This document shows, in pieces, positions 15,709-24,563 of a stretch of 64,000 bases of DNA. How positions within the stretch are numbered: the stretch's first letter is position 1; the number at the start of each line of letters is the position of its first letter. The notes below the pieces were generated by a model. The model searched no databases. It saw only the letters and a list, made by a program, of their open reading frames with translations, and was not told the DNA's origin. The stretch lies in assembly GCF_900091855.1 (NCBI RefSeq), contig NZ_FMCH01000221.1:48827-112826 (forward strand). Reading direction: 5' to 3'. The stretch is from Streptomyces sp. DvalAA-14 (GTDB taxonomy: Bacteria > Actinomycetota > Actinomycetes > Streptomycetales > Streptomycetaceae). The translations under genes and the position numbers were made by a program.

Positions 15709-16731
15709 ATGCCCATCGCAACCCCCGACGTCTACAACGAGATGCTCGACCGGGCGAAGGCCGGCAAGTTCGCCTACCCAGCCGTCAACGTCACCTCGTC
15801 GCAGACCCTGCATGCCGCACTGCGTGGCCTGGCCGAGGCGGAGAGCGATGGCATCATCCAGATCTCCACGGGCGGCGCGGAGTTCCTCGGCGGTCAGTAC
15901 AACAAGGACATGGTGACCGGTGCGGTCGCGCTCGCCGAGTTCGCGCACATCGTCGCCGAGAAGTACCCGATCACCGTCGCGCTGCACACCGACCACTGCC
16001 CGAAGGAGAAGCTGGACGGCTACGTCCGCCCGCTGCTGAAGATCTCCCAGGAGCGAGTGGCCGCCGGCCGCAACCCGCTGTTCCAGTCGCACATGTGGGA
16101 CGGCTCGGCGGAGACGCTGGACCACAACCTCGAGATCGCCAAGGAGCTGCTGGCCGAGGCGGCCAAGGCCAAGATCATCCTGGAGATGGAGATCACCCCC
16201 ACCGGCGGTGAGGAGGACGGTATCTCGCACGAGATCAACGACAACCTCTACACCACGGTGGACGACGCGTACCGCACGGTCGAGGCGGTCGGCCTCGGCG
16301 AGCACGGCCGCTACCTGCTGGCCGCCTCCTTCGGCAATGTGCACGGCGTCTACAAGCCGGGCAACGTCGTCCTGCGCCCGAGCATCCTCAAGGAGCTCCA
16401 GGAGGCGGTGGGCCAGAAGTACGGCAAGCCCCAGCCCTTCAACTTCGTTTTCCACGGCGGCTCCGGCTCCTCGACCGAGGAGATCAACGAGGCGCTGGAG
16501 AACGGCGTCGTCAAGATGAACATCGACACCGACCTGCAGTACGCCTTCACCCGGCCGATCGCGGACCACATGTTCCGCAACTACGACGGTGTGCTGAAGG
16601 TCGACGGCGAGGTCGGCAACAAGAAGGTCTACGACCCGCGCGTCTGGGGCAAGTCCGCCGAGGCGGGTATGGCCGCGCGTGTCTCCGTCGCCGCCCACGA
16701 CCTGCGGTCGGCGGGCAACAAGCGCAAGTGA
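15709..16731 (+). CDS. fba: Fructose-bisphosphate aldolase, class II
   Basis: 340 residues, the length of class IIA enzymes. It has LHTDHCPKEK with the proton-transfer Asp and a zinc His, FQSHMWDGSAE, LEMEITPTGGEEDG, ASFGNVHGVYKPGN with a second zinc His, FHGGSGSS with the third, and MNIDTDLQYAF for phosphate binding. It cleaves fructose 1,6-bisphosphate to DHAP and glyceraldehyde 3-phosphate. The start is ATG after ATGAGGAGCGG. A 244-bp leader separates it from pyrE and holds the parS site. It is followed by a strong hairpin. Confidence 0.96.
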   Translation: MPIATPDVYNEMLDRAKAGKFAYPAVNVTSSQTLHAALRGLAEAESDGIIQISTGGAEFLGGQYNKDMVTGAVALAEFAHIVAEKYPITVALHTDHCPKEKLDGYVRPLLKISQERVAAGRNPLFQSHMWDGSAETLDHNLEIAKELLAEAAKAKIILEMEITPTGGEEDGISHEINDNLYTTVDDAYRTVEAVGLGEHGRYLLAASFGNVHGVYKPGNVVLRPSILKELQEAVGQKYGKPQPFNFVFHGGSGSSTEEINEALENGVVKMNIDTDLQYAFTRPIADHMFRNYDGVLKVDGEVGNKKVYDPRVWGKSAEAGMAARVSVAAHDLRSAGNKRK

Positions 16732-16901
16732 CCCGGCGAGGCTGACACCGGCGCCGGACCCGGCCCCGAGGCCCGGGCCGGGTGCCATGGGCCCCGAAGC
16801 CGGGGCCGAGCCCCGGCCCGCGGACCAACGGCGCGGACCAACGGCGCCGGTCAAGGATGCGGGTCAAGGGCGCACTATGCGTCAACCTCCTGCGCGGATC
16901 G

Positions 16902-16928
16902 AGGCCCCCGGCATCTGCCGGGGGCCTT
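16902..16928 (+). terminator. Terminator after fba
   Basis: GGCCCCCGGC and its complement form a perfect 10-bp stem with a 4-nt loop, followed by TT. It sits between fba and the next gene. Confidence 0.7.
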
Positions 16929-16958
16929 CCGTGTACCGGCTCGGGCAGACTGGGGCCC

Positions 16959-17372
16959 ATGGCCATTAACCAGAACCTGCTCGGGGGCCCTGCCCCGACC
17001 CATCTGCCCGACGACCCGGAGCCGCGCGAACTGCTGGCCTCCGGCGCCGCGCCCGCCGAGGTCGCCGCCAAGTACCCGTCCTCCTCGCTGGCCTGGGCGC
17101 AGCTGGCCGACGACGCCTTCGAAGGCGGCCGCGTCGTGGAGTCCTACGCCTACGCCCGCACCGGCTACCACCGCGGTCTCGACGCCCTGCGCCGCTCGGG
17201 CTGGAAGGGCCACGGCCCTGTCCCCTTCGAGCACGAGCCGAACCGCGGCTTCCTGCGCGCCCTGCACGCTCTCGGCCGCGCGGCCCAGGCGATCGGCGAG
17301 CAGGACGAGTACGAGCGCTGCTCGGTCTTCCTGCGCGACAGCTCCCCGACCGCGGCGGACACGCTGAGCTGA
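16959..17372 (+). CDS. DUF3151 family protein
   Basis: 137 residues beginning MAINQNLLGGPAPTHLP. The conserved core is LLASGAAPAEVAAKYPSSSL, then AWAQLADDAF, then ESYAYARTGYHRGLDALRRS and VPFEHEPNRGFLRALHALG. It is helical, tetratricopeptide-like, cytosolic and actinobacteria-specific; the function is unknown. The ATG lies 8 nt after CAGACT with no Shine-Dalgarno. It commonly follows fba in Streptomyces, as here, with the fba terminator in between. Confidence 0.85.
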   Translation: MAINQNLLGGPAPTHLPDDPEPRELLASGAAPAEVAAKYPSSSLAWAQLADDAFEGGRVVESYAYARTGYHRGLDALRRSGWKGHGPVPFEHEPNRGFLRALHALGRAAQAIGEQDEYERCSVFLRDSSPTAADTLS

Positions 17373-17773
17373 GCCGCCGGGACCCGGTGGCTGCGCCCCG
17401 GCGGCGGACCCGGGACCGGAGCCGGGCGGGCGAATTCGGCCCGGGCCGGGGTGTCCGCCGGGACGAGTCCGGGGTCGGCCGGGGCCGGCCGGGGGCGGGC
17501 CGGGCGGATTGAGCTGCGCGGATTCACTCAGCACATGAGCTGGGCGGATGAGCCGGGCGACCCGGGCCAGGGGCCCCTGCCGCAGTCCCGGCGGTGGGGG
17601 CCCCGGCTTGTCACCCGTGCGCACGGATATGCGATTGTGAACCCTGCTGCCGATGTGCCGACCGCACGCGAGGCGGCATGCACGGCATGCGCACCGCGCA
17701 TCGTCACGTCGATACGCAGTTCGCACGAGCGGCCGGAGGCCGGAGCGCGGCTGCGCACCCGCAGGGGGAAGCC
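17373..17773. other. GC-rich intergenic stretch
   Basis: No gene seen. It is dominated by CCGG/GGCC runs. TTGTCA near 17608 and a nearby GGATATGCGATT may be promoter elements of the DUF3152 gene, but the spacing is not convincing. Confidence 0.35.
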
Positions 17774-18580
17774 ATGGCCGCAAGCCGCACCAAGAGCCGC
17801 GCCGCGATAGCCGGCCCGCTCGTCATCCTCTGCGTGATAGCCCTGGGCTGCGGCGCCGCCTACGCCTGGCACACCAGTAGAGACAGCGGCGGCTCGTCGG
17901 GCGCCATCGCCACCCCGCTCACCGCCACCAGCAGCCCGGTCGGCCGCGCCGCGCCGGATGCCGCCCACCCGGTCAGCAGCCCCCGGGCCACCCCGAGTAC
18001 CAGGCCCACCGCGGTCCCCAAGTCCGGCACCGGCCGCTTCACCACCGCGCACGCCTCCGGCAAGGCCGCCGGACACGGCGAGGTGCGCCGCTACAAGGTC
18101 GAGGTCGAGGGCGGCATCGACCTGTCCGCGACCGACGCGGCCAACGAGATCTCCTCGATCCTCGCCGACCCGCGCGGCTGGACCGCCGACGGGCACGACG
18201 CCTTCCGACTGGTGAGCTCCGGGCCGGTGGACTTCGTGATCAAGATCGCCACCCCGGACACGGTCGACGCCATCTGCGGCGCCGCCGGCCTGCAGACCGA
18301 GGGCGAGGTCAACTGCGACGTCGGCGCCACCGTCGTGGTCAACCTCAAGCGGTGGGAACTCGGGTCCCCCGAATTCAGCGGACCCATCGACGACTACCGC
18401 GCCCTGATCATCAACCACGAGGTCGGCCACCGCATCGGCCACGGCCACGAGGGGTGCCCCGGACCCGGCAAGCTCGCGCCGGTGATGATGCAGCAGATCA
18501 AGGGCCTGCACGGCTGCATCGCCAACGCGTGGCCCTACGACCGCCACGGCCACTACCTCAGCGGACCGCCCACCGCCTGA
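17774..18580 (+). CDS. DUF3152 protein, predicted secreted/anchored zinc metalloprotease
   Basis: 268 residues. MAASRTKSRAAIAGPLVI starts a signal anchor (hydrophobic to about residue 32), then a Ser/Thr/Pro-rich stretch, then a DUF3152 domain. INHEVGHRIGHGHEGC is an HExxHxxxH zinc signature with Glu as base, and PVMMQQ supplies the Met-turn. Four cysteines (CGAAG, VNCDVG, HEGC, HGC) may form disulfides, fitting an extracellular place. The start is ATG after CAGGGGGAAG; earlier in-frame starts lack a ribosome binding site. The substrate is unknown. Confidence 0.82.
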   Translation: MAASRTKSRAAIAGPLVILCVIALGCGAAYAWHTSRDSGGSSGAIATPLTATSSPVGRAAPDAAHPVSSPRATPSTRPTAVPKSGTGRFTTAHASGKAAGHGEVRRYKVEVEGGIDLSATDAANEISSILADPRGWTADGHDAFRLVSSGPVDFVIKIATPDTVDAICGAAGLQTEGEVNCDVGATVVVNLKRWELGSPEFSGPIDDYRALIINHEVGHRIGHGHEGCPGPGKLAPVMMQQIKGLHGCIANAWPYDRHGHYLSGPPTA

Positions 18581-18752
18581 GCCTCCTCGCCGCACCGTCC
18601 CGCCGCGCTCCGTCCTGCCGCGCACCGGGGTGTCTCATCGTCTCGCCTGATCGTCTTGCCTGATCGCCTCGTACCGCAGATGATCTCGGCACGGCCCGGT
18701 CGCGCCCCCTGACCCCGTAGGGGACTCCCAGGGCCCTGCTTGGAGGCAACCC

Positions 18753-19589
18753 ATGTCCGACGACCCGATCGGCGAGGCGGAGACCCCGAATCTCGCGTTC
18801 GAGGGCTCGACCCCCTACGAGGACTACGTGCAGGCGTCCGTCCTCACCCACATGCAGCACCCCCTGTCCGACGAACCCGGTGAGATGGCGTTCCTGGTCA
18901 CCACCCAGGTCATGGAGCTGTGGTTCACCCTGCTCGTCCACGAGTGGAGCACCGCCGCCACCGCCCTGGGCGGAGACGACCTGCCCACCGCCATGGCCGC
19001 GCTGCGGCGCAGCCTGCCGGAACTCGAATCGCTCAACGCCTCCTGGAAACCGATCGCTCACCTCACCCCCGCCCAGTTCAACGCCTACCGTTCCGCCCTC
19101 GGTGACGGCTCCGGCTTCCAGTCCGCGATGTACCGGCGGCTGGAATTCCTGCTCGGCGACAAATCCGCGTCCATGCTCGTGCCGCACCGCGGCACCCCCA
19201 GCGCCCACGCCGAACTGGAGAAGGCGCTGACCGAGCCGAGCCTCTACGACGAGGTGCTGCGACTGCTGGCCCGCCGCGGCTACCCGGTGCCCGCCGAAGT
19301 GCTCGACCGCGACCCCACGCTCCGCTACGAGCCCCACCCCGAGGTCGAGGCCGTCTGGCAGCGCGTCTACGCCGCCGACGACCAGGACTCCGAACTGATC
19401 CGGCTCGGCGAAGCCCTTACCGACGTCGCCGAACTCGTCTGGCGCTGGCGCAATGACCACCTCGTGGCGACCCGCCGCGCGATGGGCGCGAAGGCCGGCA
19501 CCGGCGGTTCCGCGGGGGTGGCCTGGCTGGAGAAACGCACGACCAAGAATGTCTTCCCCGAACTGTGGACGGCCCGCAGCCATGTCTGA
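18753..19589 (+). CDS. kynA: Tryptophan 2,3-dioxygenase
   Basis: 278 residues, all-helical haem protein. Family marks: FLVTTQVMELWFTLLVHEW, LNASWKPIAHLTPAQFNAYR, DGSGFQSAMYRRLEFLLGD, then WRWRNDHLVATRRAMG carrying the proximal haem His, and GTGGSAGVAWL for substrate binding. It opens the indole ring of tryptophan to N-formylkynurenine. The start is ATG after GGAGGC. Its end overlaps the next start by 8 bp, so it heads a kynA-kynU-formamidase operon. Confidence 0.95.
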   Translation: MSDDPIGEAETPNLAFEGSTPYEDYVQASVLTHMQHPLSDEPGEMAFLVTTQVMELWFTLLVHEWSTAATALGGDDLPTAMAALRRSLPELESLNASWKPIAHLTPAQFNAYRSALGDGSGFQSAMYRRLEFLLGDKSASMLVPHRGTPSAHAELEKALTEPSLYDEVLRLLARRGYPVPAEVLDRDPTLRYEPHPEVEAVWQRVYAADDQDSELIRLGEALTDVAELVWRWRNDHLVATRRAMGAKAGTGGSAGVAWLEKRTTKNVFPELWTARSHV

Positions 19590-20892
19590 ACCGAGCACCT
19601 ACGACCGCCCGGGCGTCTCCGCACCGACCCCGGCCGTTGCCCCGGACGGCGGTCCCGCCGCGGAGCGGGAAGCCGCGCCGGGCTCCCGGCCCGCATCGGA
19701 CGAGGCGCTGGCCGCGCGGGCCGCCGAGCTGGACGGCGCCGACCCGCTGGCCCCCGTCCGGGACCGCTTCACCCTCGATGACACGGTCTATCTCGACGGC
19801 AATTCGCTCGGCGCCCTGCCCGCCGCTGTCCTGCCACGGCTCACCGAGGTGGTCAGCCGGGAGTGGGGTGAGCTGCGCATCCGCTCCTGGGAGGAGAGCG
19901 GCTGGTGGACGGCCCCGGAGCGGATCGGCGACCGGATCGCCCCCCTGGTCGGCGCCGCGGCCGGCCAAGTCGTGGTGGGCGACTCCACCAGTGTGAATGT
20001 CTTCAAGGCGCTGGTCGCCGCGGTCCGGATGGCGCCCGAGGCGCGTGACGAGATCCTGGTGGACGCCGCCACCTTCCCCACCGACGGCTACATCGCGCAG
20101 TCCGCCGCCCGCCTCACCGGCCGCACCGTACGGGCCGTGTCCGCCGCGGAGATCGCCACCGAGGCCGGGGCCCGTACGGCTGTCGCCCTCGTCAACCATG
20201 TCGACTACCGCACCGGGCGGCTGCACGACCTGCGCGGCATCACCGCGGCCCTGCACGGCGCGGGCGCGCTGGCTGTATGGGATCTGTGTCACAGCGCCGG
20301 GGCGCTGCCCGTCTCGCTGGACGCGGACGAGGTGGACCTCGCGGTCGGCTGCACGTACAAGTACCTCAACGGCGGGCCCGGCGCGCCCGCCTACCTCTAC
20401 GTACGCCGGGAGCACCAGGCGCGCTTCGACTCGCCGCTGCCCGGCTGGAACTCGCACGCCGACCCCTTCGGCATGGCGCCCGGCTACGAACCGGCGGACG
20501 GCGCCCCGCGCGGACGGGTGGGCACGCCGGAGATCTTGTCGCTGCTCGCCCTCGACGCGGCGCTCGACGTCTGGGACGGGGTGGCCGTGTCCGACGTCCG
20601 GGACAAGAGCATCGGCCTGACCGACTTCTTCTTGCGGTGCGTGAGCCCGCTGGTGGACACCGGGCGGGTGCAGGTCGTCACCCCGCTCGCGCATACCGAA
20701 CGCGGCAGCCAGGTGTCGCTGCGCTGCGCCGGCGCCGGCGACGTGATGCGCGAGCTGACCGCCCGGGGGGTGGTGGGCGACTACCGCAGGCCCGATGTGC
20801 TGCGCTTCGGCTTCACCCCGCTCTACACCCGCTACACCGACGCGTTGCGCGCCGCGAGCACGCTGGCCGCCGTACTGGAAGGAACCGCTTAA
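19582..20892 (+). CDS. kynU: Kynureninase
   Basis: 436 residues, fold-type I PLP enzyme. VYLDGNSLGALPAAVLPRL is the N-terminal signature; VVGDSTSVNVFKAL and AATFPTDGY build the cofactor site; AVWDLCHSAGALPV has the pyridine Asp; and GCTYKYLNGGPGAPA contains the Schiff-base Lys. It hydrolyses kynurenine to anthranilate and alanine (3-hydroxykynurenine is a possible substrate). The N-terminal 40 residues are a low-complexity extension. The ATG at 19582 overlaps the kynA stop. Confidence 0.94.
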   Translation: MSEPSTYDRPGVSAPTPAVAPDGGPAAEREAAPGSRPASDEALAARAAELDGADPLAPVRDRFTLDDTVYLDGNSLGALPAAVLPRLTEVVSREWGELRIRSWEESGWWTAPERIGDRIAPLVGAAAGQVVVGDSTSVNVFKALVAAVRMAPEARDEILVDAATFPTDGYIAQSAARLTGRTVRAVSAAEIATEAGARTAVALVNHVDYRTGRLHDLRGITAALHGAGALAVWDLCHSAGALPVSLDADEVDLAVGCTYKYLNGGPGAPAYLYVRREHQARFDSPLPGWNSHADPFGMAPGYEPADGAPRGRVGTPEILSLLALDAALDVWDGVAVSDVRDKSIGLTDFFLRCVSPLVDTGRVQVVTPLAHTERGSQVSLRCAGAGDVMRELTARGVVGDYRRPDVLRFGFTPLYTRYTDALRAASTLAAVLEGTA

Positions 20893-20895
20893 CCG

Positions 20896-21867
20896 ATGAC
20901 CGCAGCCGACGCCCGCACGTCCCCTCCCGGCCTCGCTGATCCCGTTGACCAGGCGGCGGCCGAGGAGGCGTCGGCCTTCGGCCACCCGCCGGTGCCGCCG
21001 GACGCCACCGCGGCCTACGGCGGCCACCCCGACCAGGTGATCGACTTCTACCGGCCGCGCACCCCGAGCGCCCGCCCCGCCCCCCTCGTCGCGCTCCTGC
21101 ACGGCGGCGCCTGGCGGTCCGCCTACGACCGGGTCCACATCTCGCCGCTGGCCGCCCACCTGGCCGCCCATGGCTTCGCGGTGGCCTCGCTGGAGTACCG
21201 CCGCGGCGGCCCGGTGAACGACCCGCAGCAGCCGCCCCAGCACCCCGCGGTGACACCTCCCGACCGGACCGAGGCCGCAGGCGGCGCCCCGCTCCGGCCC
21301 GCCGGCCGCTGGCCGGAAACCTTCGACGACGTGGCCGCGGCCCTCGACGCCCTGCCCGGGCTGGCCCTGCGGGCGCTCGGCGACGACACCGTGGATCCGC
21401 AGCGCACCCTGCTCAGCGGGCACAGCGCGGGCGGTCATCTCGCGCTGTGGGCCGCCGCACGCCATGTGCTGCCCCCCGATTCCCCTTGGCACCTCTCCAC
21501 ACCTCCCCCGTTGCGTGGCGTCGTGGCTCTCGCCCCGGTCGCCGACTTGGCCTCGGCGATCCGGCTGCGCGTCTGCTCCGGCGCGGTCGTCGATCTGCTG
21601 GGTGGCCCCGACCACCTCACCGACCGCATACCGCTTGCCGACCCGGCCGCGCTGCTCCCCACCGGAATCGCTACAACCATCGTGCACGGCACCACTGACA
21701 ATGTGGTTCCGCCGCAGGTCAGCGAGGCTTTTGCCCGCGCTGCGGCCGCGGCCGGCGAGGGGCCGGTGGTGGCCTGGCTCGCGGAGACCGGCCACTTCCC
21801 GCTGATCGACCCGGCCAGTCCGGCGGTCATGGCTCTCATCGATGAGATAGGCCAACTCGTCTGGTGA
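20896..21867 (+). CDS. Alpha/beta hydrolase, probable kynurenine formamidase
   Basis: 323 residues with an alpha/beta-hydrolase fold: LLHGGAWRSAYDR (oxyanion HGGxW motif), LLSGHSAGGHLALW (nucleophile Ser), a late HGTTDNVVPP (Asp) and ETGHFPLID (His). HGGxW-type hydrolases include eukaryotic kynurenine formamidase; bacterial KynB is usually unrelated, so the assignment rests on this motif plus its place 3 bp after kynU. It would release formate from N-formylkynurenine, completing tryptophan to anthranilate. An insertion rich in Pro/Gln (around PQQPPQHPAV) interrupts the region after the oxyanion loop. Confidence 0.8.
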   Translation: MTAADARTSPPGLADPVDQAAAEEASAFGHPPVPPDATAAYGGHPDQVIDFYRPRTPSARPAPLVALLHGGAWRSAYDRVHISPLAAHLAAHGFAVASLEYRRGGPVNDPQQPPQHPAVTPPDRTEAAGGAPLRPAGRWPETFDDVAAALDALPGLALRALGDDTVDPQRTLLSGHSAGGHLALWAAARHVLPPDSPWHLSTPPPLRGVVALAPVADLASAIRLRVCSGAVVDLLGGPDHLTDRIPLADPAALLPTGIATTIVHGTTDNVVPPQVSEAFARAAAAAGEGPVVAWLAETGHFPLIDPASPAVMALIDEIGQLVW

Positions 21868-21874
21868 TCGTCCG

Positions 21875-21938
21875 CTGACCGGCCGACCGACTGACCGGCG
21901 GACCGGCTGACCGGCGGACCGGCTGACCGGCCGATCGG
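21875..21938. repeat. 16-bp tandem repeat, four copies
   Basis: Units of CTGACCGGCGGACCGG and close variants stand head to tail just after the formamidase-like gene, trailing into CCGATCGG copies. Non-coding. Confidence 0.85.
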
Positions 21939-22020
21939 CCGATCGGCCGGCTGACCCGGCCCGGCCGTACCGCCGGCACGCCGCGCGTGCCCGGCGCGCC
22001 CGCCCGTTCGGTCCCCGGAA

Positions 22021-22061
22021 CGCGAAAGAGCCCCCTGCCGGGGGCAGAGGGCTCCTTCGCG
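22021..22061. terminator. Bidirectional terminator between the kyn operon and crp
   Basis: A long hairpin whose arms (CGCGAA, GAGCCC, CTGCC) match their complements with only symmetrical single mismatches, between two convergent genes. Confidence 0.75.
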
Positions 22062-22090
22062 AGTGTCGTCGAGCGGCGAACCGCGCGGGC

Positions 22091-22765
22091 TCAGCGGCTG
22101 CGCTTCGCCAGCCGTTCCACGTCCAGCAGGATCACCGCGCGGGCCTCCAGGCGCAGCCAGCCGCGCCCGGCGAAGTCGGCCAGTGCCTTGTTGACCGTCT
22201 CGCGGGACGCTCCCACGAGCTGGGCCAGCTCCTCCTGCGTGAGGTCGTGGACGACGTGGATGCCCTCCTCGGACTGGACGCCGAAGCGGCGCGACAGGTC
22301 GAGCAGCGCCTTGGCGACGCGGCCGGGCACGTCGGAGAAGACCAGGTCGGACATGACGTCGTTGGTGCGGCGCAGGCGGCGCGCGACCGCCCGGAGCAGC
22401 GCGGTGGAGACCTCGGGCCGTACGTTCAGCCAGGGCTGCAGGTCGCCGTGGCCCAGGCCGAGCAGCTTGACCTCGGTCAGCGCGGTCGCGGTGGCGGTGC
22501 GGGGCCCGGGGTCGAAGAGGGACAGCTCGCCGATGAGCTCACCGGGGCCGACCACGGCCAGCATGTTCTCCCGGCCGTCGGGCGAGGTGCGGTGCAGCTT
22601 CACCTTGCCGTCGGTCACCACGTACAGCCGGTCCCCGGGGTCACCCTCGTGGAACAGTGAATCACCACGCGCGAGCGTGATCTCCGTCATGGAGGCGCGC
22701 AGTTCAGCGGCCTGCTCGTCGTCGAGCGCCGCGAAAAGCGGGGCGCGGCGCAGAACGTCGTCCAC
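22091..22765 (-). CDS. crp: Cyclic-AMP receptor protein family regulator (Streptomyces Crp)
   Basis: 224 residues: a cyclic-nucleotide-binding domain (FHEGDPGDRLYVV; PGELIGELSLFDPGPRTATATA is the phosphate cassette), a dimer helix, and a C-terminal winged HTH (LTQEELAQLVGASRETVNKAL). From memory it is nearly identical to S. coelicolor Crp, which governs germination and antibiotic production. I chose the GTG at 22765 because AAGGAGAG lies 6 nt upstream and the length then equals the family; an ATG at 22786 has poorer context. A CRP-like palindrome stands upstream. Confidence 0.94.
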   Translation of the reverse strand: MDDVLRRAPLFAALDDEQAAELRASMTEITLARGDSLFHEGDPGDRLYVVTDGKVKLHRTSPDGRENMLAVVGPGELIGELSLFDPGPRTATATALTEVKLLGLGHGDLQPWLNVRPEVSTALLRAVARRLRRTNDVMSDLVFSDVPGRVAKALLDLSRRFGVQSEEGIHVVHDLTQEELAQLVGASRETVNKALADFAGRGWLRLEARAVILLDVERLAKRSR

Positions 22766-22822
22766 GAGCTCTCTCCTTGTCGACATCGAGGGGATCTCCC
22801 CATGATGCATGACGTCTCAAAC

Positions 22823-22838
22823 AGTGCGATCAATCACA
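22823..22838. promoter_or_regulatory. Candidate Crp binding site upstream of crp
   Basis: AGTGCGATCAATCACA fits TGTGA-N6-TCACA at 8 of 10 specified positions, 58 bp upstream of the crp start and 115 bp before nth. It could serve autoregulation of crp or control of nth. Confidence 0.45.
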
Positions 22839-22952
22839 AGGATGTCTTATCAGAGCGCACGCGGGTGCCACGGGGGTCCGATCGAGGGTCGGCACCCGGT
22901 GCCCGGAGCCGGTTCGAGGGCGGATGTCGGTGCCGAGGCTTAGGCTGGCCGG

Positions 22953-23804
22953 GTGTCAGATATGCCGAGCGCACCGAAGAAACGGACGGCCAAGGCGGCC
23001 AAACGAGTGGTCGCCAAGCCGGATTCAGCCGTGAGCGAACAAGCCCCTGCGCCGGCTCTGGTGCGGCGCGCCCGCCGGATCAACCGGGAGCTCGCCGAGG
23101 TGTATCCGTACGCCCACCCGGAGCTGGACTTCGAGAACCCCTTCGAGCTGCTGATCGCCACCGTGCTGTCCGCGCAGACCACGGACCTGCGGGTCAATCA
23201 GACGACCCCGGCGCTGTTCGCGAAGTTCCCCACACCCGTGGCGATGGCCGCCGCCGACCCCACCGAGATGGAGGAGATCCTCCGTCCCACCGGCTTCTTC
23301 CGGGCCAAGGCGAGATCGGTGATGGGCCTGTCGGCGGCACTGCGCGACGAGTTCGGCGGCGAGGTCCCCGGCCGGCTGGAGGACCTGGTCAAGCTGCCCG
23401 GCGTCGGCCGCAAGACGGCCAATGTGGTGCTCGGCAATGGATTCGGCGTGCCCGGCATCACCGTCGACACCCATTTCGGCCGGCTCGCCCGCCGCTTCGG
23501 CTGGACGACCTCGCAGGACCCGGAGAAGGTCGAGCAGGACGTGGCCCGGCTCTTCCCCAAGTCCGAGTGGACGATGCTGTCGCACCGGGTGGTCTTCCAC
23601 GGCCGCCGGATGTGCCACTCGCGCAACCCCGCCTGCGGGGTCTGCCCGATCGCCGCGCTGTGCCCGTCCTTCGGCGAGGGCGAGACGGATCCGGAGAAGG
23701 CGAAGAAGCTGCTCAAGTACGAGAAGGGCGGCTTCCCCGGGCAGCGGCTCAAGCCGCCGCCGGACTACCCGGGGCAGCCCGCGCCCCCGCTGGTGGCCTC
23801 ATGA
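22953..23804 (+). CDS. nth: Endonuclease III
   Basis: 283 residues. A basic N-terminal extension of about 45 residues precedes the HhH-GPD domain: [27 protein letters not shown] with the catalytic Lys, and [13 protein letters not shown] with the catalytic Asp. The [4Fe-4S] ligands are [17 protein letters not shown]. It is a bifunctional glycosylase/AP lyase for oxidised pyrimidines. The GTG start is 6 nt after TAGGCT, so probably leaderless. The stop overlaps the start of the NUDIX gene (ATGA). Confidence 0.95.
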   Translation: MSDMPSAPKKRTAKAAKRVVAKPDSAVSEQAPAPALVRRARRINRELAEVYPYAHPELDFENPFELLIATVLSAQTTDLRVNQTTPALFAKFPTPVAMAAADPTEMEEILRPTGFFRAKARSVMGLSAALRDEFGGEVPGRLEDLVKLPGVGRKTANVVLGNGFGVPGITVDTHFGRLARRFGWTTSQDPEKVEQDVARLFPKSEWTMLSHRVVFHGRRMCHSRNPACGVCPIAALCPSFGEGETDPEKAKKLLKYEKGGFPGQRLKPPPDYPGQPAPPLVAS

Positions 23805-24484
23805 CCCAGGCGCAGGGGGCGGGCGCGGCTGGTGTCGAGGTCAGTGCGGCCGGCGTGCCCGGCTGGCTGCGTCCGGTCGTCGCCGCGATGGACGGGATGC
23901 GTCCCGAGCAGCTCAGCCGCTTCCTGCCGCCGGCCGACGGCGGCCGCCCCTCAGCCGTTCTGATCCTGTTCGGCCACGGCGATCATGGCCCCGACCTGCT
24001 GCTGATGGAGCGCTCGGCGGCGCTGCGCTCCCACGCCGGCCAGCCGTCCTTCCCGGGCGGCGCGCTGGATCCCGGGGACGGCGACCCCGAGGGCGAAGGG
24101 CCGCTGCGCGCGGCCCTTCGCGAGGCCGAGGAGGAGACCGGGCTCGACCCGGCGGGCGTGCAGGTCTTCGGCGTGCTGCCGCAGCTCTACATCCCGGTCA
24201 GCGGCTTCGTGGTCACCCCGGTACTCGGCTGGTGGCGCTCGCCCAGCCCGGTCGGCGTGGTGGACCCCGCCGAGACCGCGCGGGTCTTCCGGGTGCCCGT
24301 GACGGATCTCACCGACCCGGCCAACCGGGCGACACTGATCCATCCCAGCGGCTTCCGCGGCCCGGCCTTCCTGGTCGAGGACGCCCTGGTCTGGGGCTTC
24401 ACCGCGGGCCTGATCGACAAGATCCTGCACTTCGCGGGCTGGGAGCGGCCCTGGGACCGGGACCGTACGGTGCCGCTGGGCTGA
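23801..24484 (+). CDS. NUDIX hydrolase, CoA pyrophosphatase type
   Basis: 227 residues. The NUDIX box reads [10 protein letters not shown], then REAEEETGL, preceded by the [11 protein letters not shown] stretch (UPF0035) that marks the CoA/acyl-CoA diphosphatases. [21 protein letters not shown] follows. It likely trims CoA to 3',5'-ADP and phosphopantetheine or cleans similar nucleotides. It is coupled to nth by a 4-bp ATGA overlap, a constant arrangement in Streptomyces as far as I recall, which suggests co-expression rather than a shared pathway. Confidence 0.88.
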   Translation: MTQAQGAGAAGVEVSAAGVPGWLRPVVAAMDGMRPEQLSRFLPPADGGRPSAVLILFGHGDHGPDLLLMERSAALRSHAGQPSFPGGALDPGDGDPEGEGPLRAALREAEEETGLDPAGVQVFGVLPQLYIPVSGFVVTPVLGWWRSPSPVGVVDPAETARVFRVPVTDLTDPANRATLIHPSGFRGPAFLVEDALVWGFTAGLIDKILHFAGWERPWDRDRTVPLG

Positions 24485-24563
24485 GTCCCGAGCCCCGGCC
24501 GCCGGCCGGCCGGTCGGGCGGTACAGTGCCGCGCCCATAGTCCGCCGTGAGACGGTGTCCCCC

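Noticed and set aside
21875..21938. A CRISPR array
   Set aside because: The units are contiguous with no spacers and there are no cas genes; the same holds for the repeats at 619-678 and 60672-60723.
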